Positions 1 to 9,724 of a stretch of DNA of 15,626 bases are shown here, in pieces; the stretch's first letter is position 1; every line of letters begins with the position of its first letter. Below the pieces are notes generated by a model. That model was not told where the DNA came from. It saw only the letters and a program-made list of their open reading frames with translations, and ran no database searches. The DNA comes from Dimargaris cristalligena (Eukaryota; Kickxellomycota; Dimargaritomycetes; Dimargaritales; Dimargaritaceae): the NCBI GenBank assembly GCA_027576995.1, contig JANBQC010000635.1:1-15626 (forward strand). The letters run 5' to 3'. The position numbers were made by a program, and so were the translations under genes.

Positions 1-2783
1 CATCCTCATCCCCTGCTGGTTCCCCAATCCTTTTTGTCAAGAAAAAAGATGGTTCTCTTCGCCTCTGTGTTGACTATCGTAGTCTAAACAACATCACCAT
101 CAAAAATCGCTACCCTCTCCCCTTAATTGGTGAGCTTCTGGACCGCCTACGTACTGCCAAAGTTTTTAGCAAAATTGATCTTCGAGGTGCTTATAATCTA
201 ATTCGAATTGCTAAGGGAGAGGAGTGGAAAACTGCATTTAGAACTCGCTACGGGCATTATGAATATACAGTTATGCCTTTTGGCCTCTGTAATGCACCTG
301 CCTCATTCCAACACCTGATGAATGATATCCTTTCTGATTGTCTGGATAAATTTGCTATTGCATATCTAGACGACGTACTTGTATTCAGTCCTAATATGGA
401 ATCCCATATCTCCCACACTAGGGAAGTCCTATCTTGCCTCAGAAAAGCCTCCTTATTTGCCAAATTAGAAAAATGTGAATTCCATAAATCAAGTGTGGAG
501 TTCCTTGGTTACATTGTCACAAACTCTGGTATTGAAATAGACCCATCTAAGATTGATTCAATCCAATCCTGTCCAATTCTCCGCAGTGTTAAGGATATCC
601 AGTCCTTCTTAGGTCTTGCCAACTTCTACCGCTAATTTGTTCGAAATTTCTCATCAATTACAGCACCACTCACTCGCCTCCTTTGTAAGGATACTCCATG
701 GGATTGGTCACCCGAAGCCCAAGCCGCCTTTGATGCCCTTAAATCTGCATTTACATCAGCCCCAGTTCTTCAATACTTTGACCCGTCCCAGCCTATAACT
801 ATTGAAACTGATGCCTCTGATTTTGCCATTGGTGGAGTCCTCTCGCAACCAGATAATGATGGTCTTCTCCACCCTATTGTATTCCATTCTCGAAAATTCA
901 CTCCTGCAGAACTGAACTATGAAATTTATGATAAGGAAATGTTAGCAATAGTGGAGTCTTTCAAGGTATGGCATGCCTACCTTGAGGGTGCTCATTTCCA
1001 AATCACAATGCTCACCGACCATAAGAACTTGGAATATTTTACCATTACAAAATCCCTAAATTGCCGCCAAGTCCATTGGGCCTAACTCTTGGCTAACTAT
1101 AACTTTGTTATTAAGTATATCCCTGGCCATAAAAATGGCAAGGCTGATGCCCTATCTCGCCGCCCTGACTTTTTCCCTAAGGAGGGGAGTGACACCTTGT
1201 GTAATAGTTCACAAGCACTACTAAAGTCCAACCAATTTATGATTTGTGCACTCGATACCTTAACCTCCTCCTCCCTTCTTATTGATGATATACACACTAG
1301 TTATACATCTGATCCTGCCCTAGCCAAAGTATTAGCCTCTTTACGTGAACCATTACTCAATTCCCCAACCGAAAATACCAATAACCTACTACCTTTTTCC
1401 CTGGTTGATGATATTATTCTTTACGATGGACTTATCTATGTCCCTGATACTACCAGTATCAAATTACGCTTACTCCAAGATCACCATGACTCCCCAACTG
1501 CTGGCCATTTTGGTCGAGCTAAAACCCTTGAATTGCTATCCCAGAATTACTACTGGCCCAAAATGCGCCAATTTATGGAAGAATATGTATCCTCTTGTGA
1601 CCAATGTAATTGCTGCAAACCAGTTTGCCACAAACCTTATGGACTACTCCAGTCCCTTCCAATCCCTGAAGGCCCTTGGAAATCAATCTCTATGGATTAT
1701 ATTGTTGGCCTTCCAGCCTCCAGCGGCTTTACTGCACTACTAGTAGTTGTTGACCGCTTTACTAAAATGGCACACTTTATTCCAACCACTGATAATGTTG
1801 ATGCCCCCACTACTGCCCAATTATTTCTAACCCATATCTATAAATACCATGGCCTCCCTATTGATATTGTTTCAGATCGAGGCTCCACCTTTACCTCCCA
1901 TTTCTGGTCTGCCCTGATGGAACTCCTTCATATCAAGTGCAACTTATCAACTACCTTCCACCCCCAATCAGATGGCCAAACAGAGCAAGTAAACCAAGTC
2001 CTAGAACAATACCTTCGCCTCTACTGTGACCACCTCCAGGATAATTGGGTTGATCTCCTTCCCCTTGCTGAATTTTCTTACAATAACTCAAAGCACTCAA
2101 CTACCAAAACTAGCCCATTCTTTGCTAATACTGCCCGTCACCCAATTGCATTACCAATGTCTGCTGCAGTTGCAAAATGTAATACACCCGCAGTAACTGA
2201 TTTATCCTCAGAACTAATTGAGGTTCATAATTCTTTAGTTAAGAATATTGAATCTGCAAACCACCGGTATGCTACCTTTTACAATCGTAAACACCTGCCT
2301 GAGCCTGACCTGTCTATTGGCTCTAAAGTCTGGCTCCTTCGAAAACACATCAAGACCACCCGACCTAGCTCAAAACTTGACTACAACCACTTAGGTCCTT
2401 TTACCATCCTTGCCAAAGTTGGCCAACGGGCCTATCGCCTAGACCTACCACTATCAATGAGTATACACCCTGTATTCCATGTCTCCCTCCTTGAACCCCT
2501 TATTGGGAATACTATTCCTGGTCGCACTCAAGTTCCTCCACCCCCAATTGAGGTTAATAATGAGTATGAATATGAGGTTGAGGATATCCTAGATAGTCGC
2601 CTCCATTATGGAAAATTACAGTATCTAATTGACTGGAAAGGCTATGATGCCAGTGCTCGCACCTGGGAACCTGCTACAAATATTGTAAGGTCCCCAGACC
2701 TTGTCCATCGTTTCCACCACCTGTACCCTAACAAGCCAGGACCTTGCAGAGCTCGGCCTTCAAAGGGGGAGCTACTGTCATGA
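1..2783 (+). pseudogene. pol: Ty3/gypsy Pol polyprotein (RT-RNase H-integrase-chromodomain), 5' partial, two stops
   Basis: The frame starts at base 3 and runs to the TGA at 2781-2783 (about 926 codons). Numbering codons from base 3, RT begins near its FVKKKDG block and has the catalytic YLDD at 363-374. RNase H follows, with ETDAS (Asp at 810-812) and TDHKNL near 1014. Integrase has a zinc-binding HHCC module (His near 1482-1487, CDQC at 1596-1607), then Asp565 (1695), Asp625 (1875) and Glu661 (1983), giving the D-35-E spacing. A GPF motif near 2394 and a chromodomain from about 2574 (EVEDILDS...YLIDWKGY...TWEP) close the protein; chromodomains direct integration toward marked chromatin. TAA stops at 633-635 (after NFYR) and 1083-1085 (after RQVHWA) break it. 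The frame does not shift at either stop, so both are point mutations. ATG and TTG starts inside this span are not real gene starts. Confidence 0.93.
2762..2770 (+). other. Polypurine tract for plus-strand priming
   Basis: The purine run AAAGGGGGA lies 5 bases before the TG of the 3' LTR and overlaps the last codons of pol. In LTR elements this position holds the primer for plus-strand DNA synthesis. The overlap of the pol 3' end with the polypurine tract and LTR is usual for compact chromoviruses. Confidence 0.75.
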
Positions 2784-3143
2784 CCGGTAAATTTGAACTA
2801 TATAAATAACCCACCATATAAGTAAAAAAACCCATATCAACAAATGGGTAAAATTAATATCCAACATTACCAAGATATATACCCATCACCCTACTATGTT
2901 TTATTTCCCAGTGTTTATTCCTCATATTATCTAGTTACTGATTTGTATCTATTAGTTATTATCATTCTTCCCCTGCCCCTTGGGTTGGGATATAACCCCA
3001 ACCATTTTCCCTTAGCTTGCTCTTCAGCTTGCAACTCCTCTTTGTTTTCCTTTTCTGATATCTAGTTTAATAAATCCTAATTCCATCCTTCAAAGTCCCG
3101 CCTGTCTTATGGTACCTGGCCTCATCTTTAGCTCGTCATAACA
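2776..3143 (+). repeat. 3' long terminal repeat of the Ty3/gypsy element
   Basis: The proposed 368-bp LTR begins TGTCATGAC and ends GTCATAACA, so its ends form a nearly perfect 9-bp inverted repeat with TG...CA termini. Inside are a TATA box (TATAAATA, 2801-2808) and a poly(A) signal (AATAAA, 3069-3074), in the order expected for U3-R-U5. A hairpin (GGTTGGG 2983-2989 with CCCAACC 2997-3003) sits in the middle. The last six bases of pol, including its TGA, lie within the LTR. The boundaries were inferred from the termini and the polypurine tract, because the 5' LTR is not in the window for comparison. Confidence 0.8.
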
Positions 3144-3560
3144 TGTTGGGATAAACTTGCAGTCACACTTTATCAACATTAAACCAGGTTCAAAAGACTA
3201 TCAATAAATAAACATAAAATTACTAGTAGTTACTGAGAATAACATACTGTAAAGAACTGAAATCAAATCCTTAAAAACTGAACTTTATTCAAAAAGATAG
3301 ATGATAAGAAGGGAAAGGTGATGATAAACTTGCTGTTCTAAGAGGTTGCAGCAAGTGGGAGTATTTATACTCAAAAGGGGAAGCCTAAATGAAAAGATAG
3401 ATAGATAATAGAGAAAGGGAGGGGAGTTTCTAGATAATAGTATTAGTCATCACAAAGGATATGTAATACTTGGGTAACCAATAAATTTAATGTGAAACAA
3501 TAGAAGGGAAAAAGAGAAAGCTATTTTTAACTGTACTTTGAACAGGGGTGCAGTCAGGTT
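3144..3560 (-). repeat. Possible antisense LTR or LTR remnant abutting the gypsy LTR
   Basis: Read on the minus strand, this stretch has an LTR-like order: a TATA-type box near 3362-3371 (GTATAAATAC), a poly(A)-type AATAAA near 3288-3293, and an end reading ATCCCAACA at 3144. The plus-strand start TGTTGGGAT directly follows the CA of the gypsy LTR. No matching distal TG end, internal domain or target-site duplication was found, so the upper boundary is arbitrary. It could equally be ordinary AT-rich intergenic DNA. Confidence 0.25.
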
Positions 3561-5717
3561 AGGGGTAGGGGTGCATCATAGCCAAGGGTATATAATATAC
3601 TAATAGAAAAAATACTATACTAATGAAAATGGAGGGAAAATAACTCTACTCATCAGGGGCAGGGGCAGGGGCTCATTCACTCATCAGGGGCATACTTCTG
3701 ATAAGTGCAAAAAATGGATTAAAAATAAAAATAAGTAAAAAATGTGGTAAGTTCACCACAATGGGGTTGCCTGTGTCTATTTCCCAGGATGGGTCAAGAG
3801 GGGGTATAATTAATGGGTCACTTATTTGTGTGACCCAAAAAGAATCTTAATCTAAATAAATATAGAAAGTGATTTGTATATGAGAGCATAGCAAGAGGCA
3901 GTTAGAAACCAGGGTCTATAGTAATGGGTCCAGACTACTTAATGGAATTTTTATTCAGAAGCCATCCATCAAAGAACCAGCATAATAGAGAGTGGACATT
4001 GTACTTTCATCAAAATAATTAGCCACTGCCACACAGCTGCTTCCTTTAGCATGGCTACTGGTGAAATATGAGGTGCTGGGATTTAAAATATTCATTCCAT
4101 AAACTATACCTCAGATGAAGTATATAAACAGATGCCAGGGCACATAAATTTCTCATAAAAAATATAATAAAATAGTTCTAACTGTACATACCTTTAAAAA
4201 AGCCCACTTGATGGGCTTGATTATTGGTGCAATTGGATTGGCCATAGAGTAATCCCTACTAGGCTGATATATGTTGCCTTTGTAAATAAACTTGAATTTT
4301 TGCATGATTATGGATTCTATAGGTTTAATGATACAAGTGAGAAAATCTGTAGGGGACAAAAATCCTGTGGTTTATATAGTTGGAAAAAAGACTTATTTCA
4401 CTTTGCTTGGCTAACTGGCCCCTTCAGGTGGCCAAAGGGGATAGCAACAGCTAACCACACCATGAAGCTTAATGCAAGCCCCACACTGTGGAGAAAAGGA
4501 TGGGGCATTCTTACAAGATGATCAAGTCATGGCATTTGCCATCAGTCTAGGTACAGCCAATAGCAATTGCTCCATCCCAAAATGACCACAGTAGCCTATA
4601 ATGTTGCTTCAGACATTGCAGTTCCTTTACCAATAATGGGAATAGTGGGGGGGGGGGGGTACTGGCCCATTTGGCCCTTTTCAATGCCTAAAGTTTAGTT
4701 GCATTATTTAGTCATGTTTTACTTTGATATTATGTCCACCCTTCCAACTTAACCCAAATATGGATACTGCTAGTCTTTTTTAACCACTGGCCCTGATAGT
4801 GGGCACACACCTTTTCCCAGTTGATGATGGGCCTTTCACAGACAATGATACTTTCCACCCTAATGCGACAGCATTTGTTTGATCACCAAGCCCATTGTTT
4901 TTTGTCCCTGTTACAGCCAAGCATGCAGCTGCCCTTCACCCCGAAACTTCCTACTGGTTGAAAGGAAAAGGAACCTTCATAAATGTCCTTATCCATTCCC
5001 AGTATGCCTTTCTATACATTCTTATCCGCACTTCCATTATATATTCCTTTCCGATTCCTACATCATCTTGTGACTAGCCATGTCCTATTTTTCTGTCCCG
5101 TCCTTCTAATTAAAAGACAAATAATGGTGGTTATATATTTTTTGTCCATAGCCTAGGCTTACTATACCTAATTTTAGAAGATTAGGAGGTGTGATCAAGC
5201 TTTAGAAATTATTATAAAACCAAAATATGCCTAATGTCAAGAAACATTTGATTGTTTCGCAAAGTGGCCATCAGTATGGCCATGATTGTTATCTTTTAAA
5301 GGAACACGTACTAGATTTAAGAGATCCCTGGCGTATTGACGTGAAATGGTATCACAAATTTTATATTTCCAATTGAAAGATGTTTTAAGCCTAATAGTCA
5401 GCATTTAAAGGAGATATAAGTCTAACTGCAGTTTCAGGGAGCGCAACATTTAGACCATGTCCCCAAATGAACTTGGGGATGCCATCCGGATGCATGGCTG
5501 GGCCATCAATACCAATAGTATGGACAAGACACTGTAACTAGTTGTTGTTTTTTTGCCGTTTCTTATAGATACTTATTTGTTACCATATTATTGTCATGTA
5601 CATGCAAGTGTATGATCGAGATGTGAGTTCTGTAGTCAGTGTGGTCAGATGCCATTTGGTAGAATAGTTATGTGGAATAAAGCTACCCACATATATAAGA
5701 AGGCACGGAGATTAGAG
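3561..5717. other. AT-rich intergenic region without a recognisable gene
   Basis: Only short, unconvincing ORFs occur here (none over 75 codons, none with recognisable motifs). Visible structure includes a 14-bp direct repeat around a GGGGCA run (3648-3692), a run of 13 G at 4647-4659, a small hairpin at 4201-4217, and two adjacent dyads at 5460-5498. The stretch may be decayed repeat DNA. Confidence 0.6.
3648..3692. repeat. Short direct repeat flanking a GGGGCA tandem run
   Basis: ACTCATCAGGGGCA occurs at 3648-3661 and again at 3679-3692. Between them the GGGGCA unit is repeated, giving a G-rich run on the plus strand. This looks like local slippage or a microsatellite; no function is implied. 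Confidence 0.7.
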
Positions 5718-5896
5718 CAGTGTCATGTGCTTTTACAGCCTAGATGCCAACATATTGGGGAAGTTCATTCAGGCTGTATAGCGAAACATCCATTAAATGG
5801 GGCCAAAATTGCTGGTTAGAATATTTTCCCCCATATATTCTCCCATACACATATTGTGTATAACATTATACAGCTGGTTTGAATTTCACCCATATT
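5718..5896 (+). repeat. Left arm of a long imperfect inverted repeat
   Basis: The core 5761-5896 matches the reverse complement of 6547-6683 at roughly 80% by eye. Shared blocks include AAGTTCATTCAGGCTGTATA, then TATACAGCTGGTTTGAATTT. Weaker similarity, with an indel of about 20 bases, extends out to about 5718 (CTTTTACA block). The arms enclose about 650 bp. A long-TIR element of the MITE or foldback type or an inverted duplication would both fit. No target-site duplication was identified. Confidence 0.8.
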
Positions 5897-6095
5897 TACA
5901 CCCTTTATTCAGGCGCCACTGTCTCCACCAATAGATCCACACCATTCTAATTTTTTTTCTTCTGTAAGTAATAAAAAACGAGATCGATTGTCACCCCGCA
6001 GGTTTTTGCATAGGTTTTTTTAAAAAAAACCTCCAAGGACCAAGTTGGCTGATGGTAGTGGTATATCGCCCCGCGACTAGAGCATGGTCCCCCTC

Positions 6096-6430
6096 TATAT
6101 AAGGCCGCAGGCTCTGTGCCATTTGGTTTAGGCATTATCTTCTATTCCTGTCTGTTTTATTATACTTGCACTGGGCTATTTCGAGATCCAAGGCGTTGTA
6201 TTTTTAGCGTTTCTCCATAAGGTAAGTTTACTCGTCTGATTCGGTTGGCTATTTGTCTTGTGAATGTTTTGGCAGTGAAGATATCACGCTGGCACCAATC
6301 TGATGTATAGGAACAAGCGATGATTCAGTATGTCTTCATGCCTGGAGTCCTGAGCCTTTACTTCATCAAGCATATTGTTTTTAGTGGGTCAACAACCCCC
6401 TCTTGTCATATGATTCCGGACGGTCGCTAA
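6096..6430 (+). other. Candidate small transcription unit: TATA box, 54-bp intron, 36-codon ORF
   Basis: TATATAAGG at 6096-6104 looks like a core promoter. At 6222 a strong 5' splice site (GTAAGTTTA) opens a possible 54-bp intron ending at GGCAG (6275), with a CTGAT branch-point match at 6236-6240; length and motifs fit fungal introns. No ATG occurs between the TATA box and the splice donor, so the intron would be in the 5' leader. After it come a 6-codon ATG ORF and then a 36-codon ORF (6320-6430, starting MIQYVFMPGV and ending IPDGR). I recognise no family. It could be a small protein gene, a non-coding RNA or chance. It lies entirely between the two inverted-repeat arms. Confidence 0.3.
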
Positions 6431-6546
6431 TCATTGAATAATACGTGTATTTTCTGATTTCCAATTGTAACTAGGTTGTGCTGATACTTATCCAGCTCCC
6501 GATTTCCTATAATTTAATTCCCCTTTAATAAAATAATTTAGTCCGA

Positions 6547-6747
6547 AGATATGGGTAAAATTCAAACCAGCTGTATAAGGTTTTACAATATACGTGTATG
6601 GGCGAATATATGTGAGAATAGCTTTTAACCAGTAATATTGGCCGCATCCAATGGATTTTTCGTTATACAGCCTGAATGAACTTCTCCCATATGTTCTCAA
6701 TTGCTGGAATGTGAATATTATGGGGTGTAAAAGGACTGTGTCATCCG
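6547..6747 (-). repeat. Right arm of the long imperfect inverted repeat
   Basis: This is the inverted partner of 5718-5896. The best-matching part is 6547-6683; similarity weakens to about 6747, where TGTAAAAGG mirrors the outer block of the left arm. The differences are mostly single-base changes plus one or two small indels, so the two arms diverged after duplication and are not recent copies. Confidence 0.8.
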
Positions 6748-9230
6748 AATAGTATGCATGGTGTACCAGTTAATATGAGGAGGGTGGGCAGTTGCCATCG
6801 ATCTTTCAGATCAATTTATTACATGTACGAGAAGGGGCACAGGTCAGGTATGATAAAATGGCTTCCCTGCTAATGGGTCAGTCTGATTGGCTATGGCCTC
6901 GAAGGCCAAACTATTCGTGAAATAGTTCAATAGGTGTAACGACTGGTGGAATTACAGGGGGCCACCTCCCATACTTGAGTCGACAATTCGTCGAAATATA
7001 TATATATATATATATATTGATATACCCTCCAAGAGCGCGCGCACCCGCCTCGTTCATTGTCAGTGAGTGTAAAAAGTGGGGCTTGGGAAGCGCAACCGAC
7101 AGCGTCAGAGCGCACAAGGATTGGCTTGGCTCTTTTATATATATATTACTCTTGAGTCTGCGGTGCGCGTACAAACGTAATAGGACAAGTTATATGGCAT
7201 GGTGCGGTGGGTAGGACCAAAACTAGTGATTCCAGTAAGCGCATTTGAACGGTGGAAATGTTGGGGAGGGAATGAGGTAATTTTAGGCTGCTCTCCTCCA
7301 AGGTAGTGTGGATAAGTAAACTGAACGAGGGTGTCAAATAGGTGTCCAAAGGATTGGATGATACTGTACTTTTCAATTATCTGGTGAGTGCACAACGGAG
7401 GCATAAGTAATTTGTCAATATAAAAACAGAGATAGCTCTGTGTGTATCAGGGAATTAAAATCCCACCTGCGTAGGAGTATGCCACTATACCTGCCAAGTA
7501 GTTGGACATGGCCGTGCTATAATCTAACGGTAATGTGGTGGTTTAGAAAGATTTCTGAGTAACACACCATGGAGCTCTAATGATGGATATGGCTCACTCG
7601 CTGGGTGTCCCAGTCCCATGGGCCATCTGAGCATACGAATCAACTGACAATGGAATGGTCATTGAGAAAGCTATGTGTTTGAGGTCACCCTCAAAACCGT
7701 GTCAGCATCACTGAAAAGCGACAAGCTGGATCGCATAGGCATGTAGATGCCCAATATCATGAATCATTTACAAAAATGTGTGGTCTAACAATGAGGCCAA
7801 CCCCGTCAGTGGAAATCCGTTGCCTGTTAACGACAAGTGTATTTCACTGACTAGTTTCCATGCCAGTTTAGGTAAATGACAAACAGACTCCGGTCCATGG
7901 GTGGTAGGGTTTGCTAATTAAATACCCTGTCTCCTCTCACAATCAAGGTTTATAAAATCCAAATCTCGTGGGCATTATGAGAAGGACACTCGCATCGGGT
8001 CTTAACGGCCAGGTCTCTTCCTCCTTCACTTACAGGCACTCGCCCCCACTTACACTTGTGTCGGTCGATCCTCTCTCCCTCAGTTTAAAATTTTCCTGTA
8101 GATTTTCTCCTTGGCCGTCACTTCCGTTCTGCCCTCCTCAAGCAGTTAAATGTCAGCTACCCATCACCCACATACTGTCGTAGGTGTATGCCACCAGTGG
8201 CTCAAGGGCAATCACTATCTAAAAAATGGAAATACCGGTCTGCTGATGGTAATCAGAGGAAGTCGGACATTGCTTTCACTCCTGCCTCTGAAAATAGTTG
8301 GATATCTCCGGAGGGAGGGGGTACAGCCGACCGATCCCTTCTATGAACCATCTAGAGAGTCCATTTCACCACCCTAAAGGATGTTTTCTATTTGGTGGTA
8401 TACCCCTACAGGGCCATGGGCGGAAAGCTGGTGCTGTGGAGGATAATGACTTGGACACTGGAGAGAAACCCGTGTGGGTGTTTTGGATAATCTATACCTA
8501 TAAGGTGATTCGAATGTACCACTTTCATGGCCCCATAGTGGTAGATATGCCTTGGCCTGTCTCTCAGCTCATACTGATACTGGAGAAAGAGACAGTTAAA
8601 TTCTCGGTTATGCATGAATATAGCATGTTATTTAGAGCAATCACAATAGCCGCGACATGTTCCTTGTTGATAGATCCTCATGGGCATTTTCATTTCTTTA
8701 CCAAGCTTAGCAATATCTGTATCCACCCACCAACGGCAATCGCGTGGATTCTTGGAATAGATACCTTGAACCTTCAGGCGCGACAACCATACTGATAGTA
8801 GCTATTACCTGGCCGTGGCTGTAATCCCCAACCACTCTAAATAATTTTCTGATGTATCCACCGGATTTTCCTGAGTTTTTATTTTCTCGTATATTCTTTG
8901 CCATATCAGTTGCATAGGATCCAGCCTCATTAAAGCGAGTTCCAACAGATCAATCATCACTGAAAAATAACGCTTTATAGTCAGCACCACCACTCATGAG
9001 TTCAACGGTATAGGGCATTTTAGTATGGAAGCCATGGTTAGGGAGATGGGTGATACATTGTCATTGGTCGAGATGAGGAATTGTCTGAACTCGAAGCTGT
9101 CCGTTCCCTCTGATGGCTGCAGAACCTCTGGTTGTATAGGCGGCTACCCAGTGCTGTGGTATCAACATTATTCCCCATACAGGGGTGACGCCACTATTAC
9201 CCGAAAAAATTCCCACTATAGGCCTACCCT
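6748..9230. other. Intergenic region without a convincing gene
   Basis: ORFs up to 165 codons occur, but they overlap on both strands and show no known motif. A TATA-type sequence (TTTATAAAAT, about 7950-7959) stands just upstream of a short ORF at 7968; that pair is not enough for a call. The 22-bp AT microsatellite is the only clear element. Weak similarity to the region upstream of the minus-strand gene may begin around 9190 (ATAGGCC block). Confidence 0.5.
6996..7017. repeat. (AT)n microsatellite
   Basis: An uninterrupted alternating AT run of 22 bases, preceded by a near-palindrome (CGACAATTCGTCG, 6981-6993). Several short ORFs that read through it encode Tyr-Ile repeats and are artefacts of the microsatellite. 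Confidence 0.9.
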
Positions 9231-9565
9231 ACTACTGACCTGCATTAAAAATGACCCACCCTCCTTTCTGTATTTCTAATACCTTCTTTATCCTATTCGG
9301 CCTTTCAGTATTATCACTATACTTAACAGCCTAAGCGGGCCTTTTGAAGTTCACATAAGTAACAAGTGGAAGCCTCTCCTCTCTTTTGGGATATTATCAT
9401 TACCTATTCTCTTGAACTTTACCATTTGACCTTCTGGCCCCCCATTTACTCTTAGCCAGCTCTTTTTCAAGCACTTACCTCCCTATTATTATCATTTTCG
9501 CAATAAACGGTATATATCTTTTTATTTGACATTGACTTGCTATCCACCTACCCCCATCCGCCACC
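9231..9565 (+). promoter_or_regulatory. Conserved upstream block of the kinase-like gene (copy 1)
   Basis: This DNA is alignable with the reverse complement of 14772-15141, upstream of the minus-strand gene. The best-preserved pieces, in the same order in both, are ACTACTG..TTGCAT/TGCATTAAAAATG (from 9231), a GTATTAT segment, CCTAAGCGGGCCTT (9330-9343), AATAAACGGTAT (9502-9513) and TTGCTATCCAC..CCGCCACC before the ATG. AATAAACGGTAT continues into TATATAT, a likely TATA box about 50 bp before the ATG. Conservation in patches over about 330 bp suggests a shared promoter. Which patches bind factors cannot be told from the sequence. Confidence 0.7.
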
Positions 9566-9724
9566 ATGACCGCATCTACCCCCGCCCCGGTCTCCTCCAA
9601 CTCGGCGAACCTCCCGTCTTCTGCAGCTAGGGAGTCGCCCTCCGCGAATTTGGACTGCGCTGACAGGGAGGTTACTTCCTCCTCCGGGATTCCAAAGTCC
9701 AACTGCGTGAGGCCAGATTCCAAT
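9566..9724 (+). repeat. Shared 53-codon leader, copy 1
   Basis: These 159 coding bases match the leader of the minus-strand gene (14613-14771) at 137/159 positions; the 53 residues match at 40/53. Homology stops immediately after the codons for RPDSN, and the following sequence is unrelated. Residues begin MTASTPAPVS and include PSSAARES and GIPKSNC. The leader has no recognised targeting motif. Confidence 0.9.

Larger units (their letters stand above)
1..3143 (+). mobile_element. 3' portion of a Ty3/gypsy chromovirus LTR retrotransposon
   Basis: This is the 3' part of an LTR retrotransposon cut by the window start. The order RT, RNase H, integrase, chromodomain, polypurine tract and 3' LTR is that of Ty3/gypsy chromoviruses (Metaviridae), which are common in fungi. 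Gag, protease, the start of RT, the primer-binding site and the 5' LTR lie outside the window, so a target-site duplication cannot be tested; the candidate 3' copy is TGTTG at 3144-3148. Two in-frame TAA codons make this copy non-autonomous as read. Otherwise the domains are well preserved, which suggests a fairly recent insertion. Confidence 0.95.

Noticed and set aside
2844..3065. 73-codon ORF within the LTR
   Set aside because: Lies inside the LTR, where coding sequence is not expected, and has no homology I recognise.
4201..4217. AGCCCA/TGGGCT hairpin next to A-rich sequence, like a bacterial terminator
   Set aside because: The window is eukaryotic and the stem is only 6 bp, with no gene ending nearby.
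6975..7214. ORF containing Tyr-Ile repeats
   Set aside because: Produced by the (AT)n microsatellite.
8298..8795. 165-codon plus-strand ORF, and short minus-strand ORFs over 8406-8993
   Set aside because: Overlapping ORFs on both strands, none with family motifs. The low stop density seems a chance effect.
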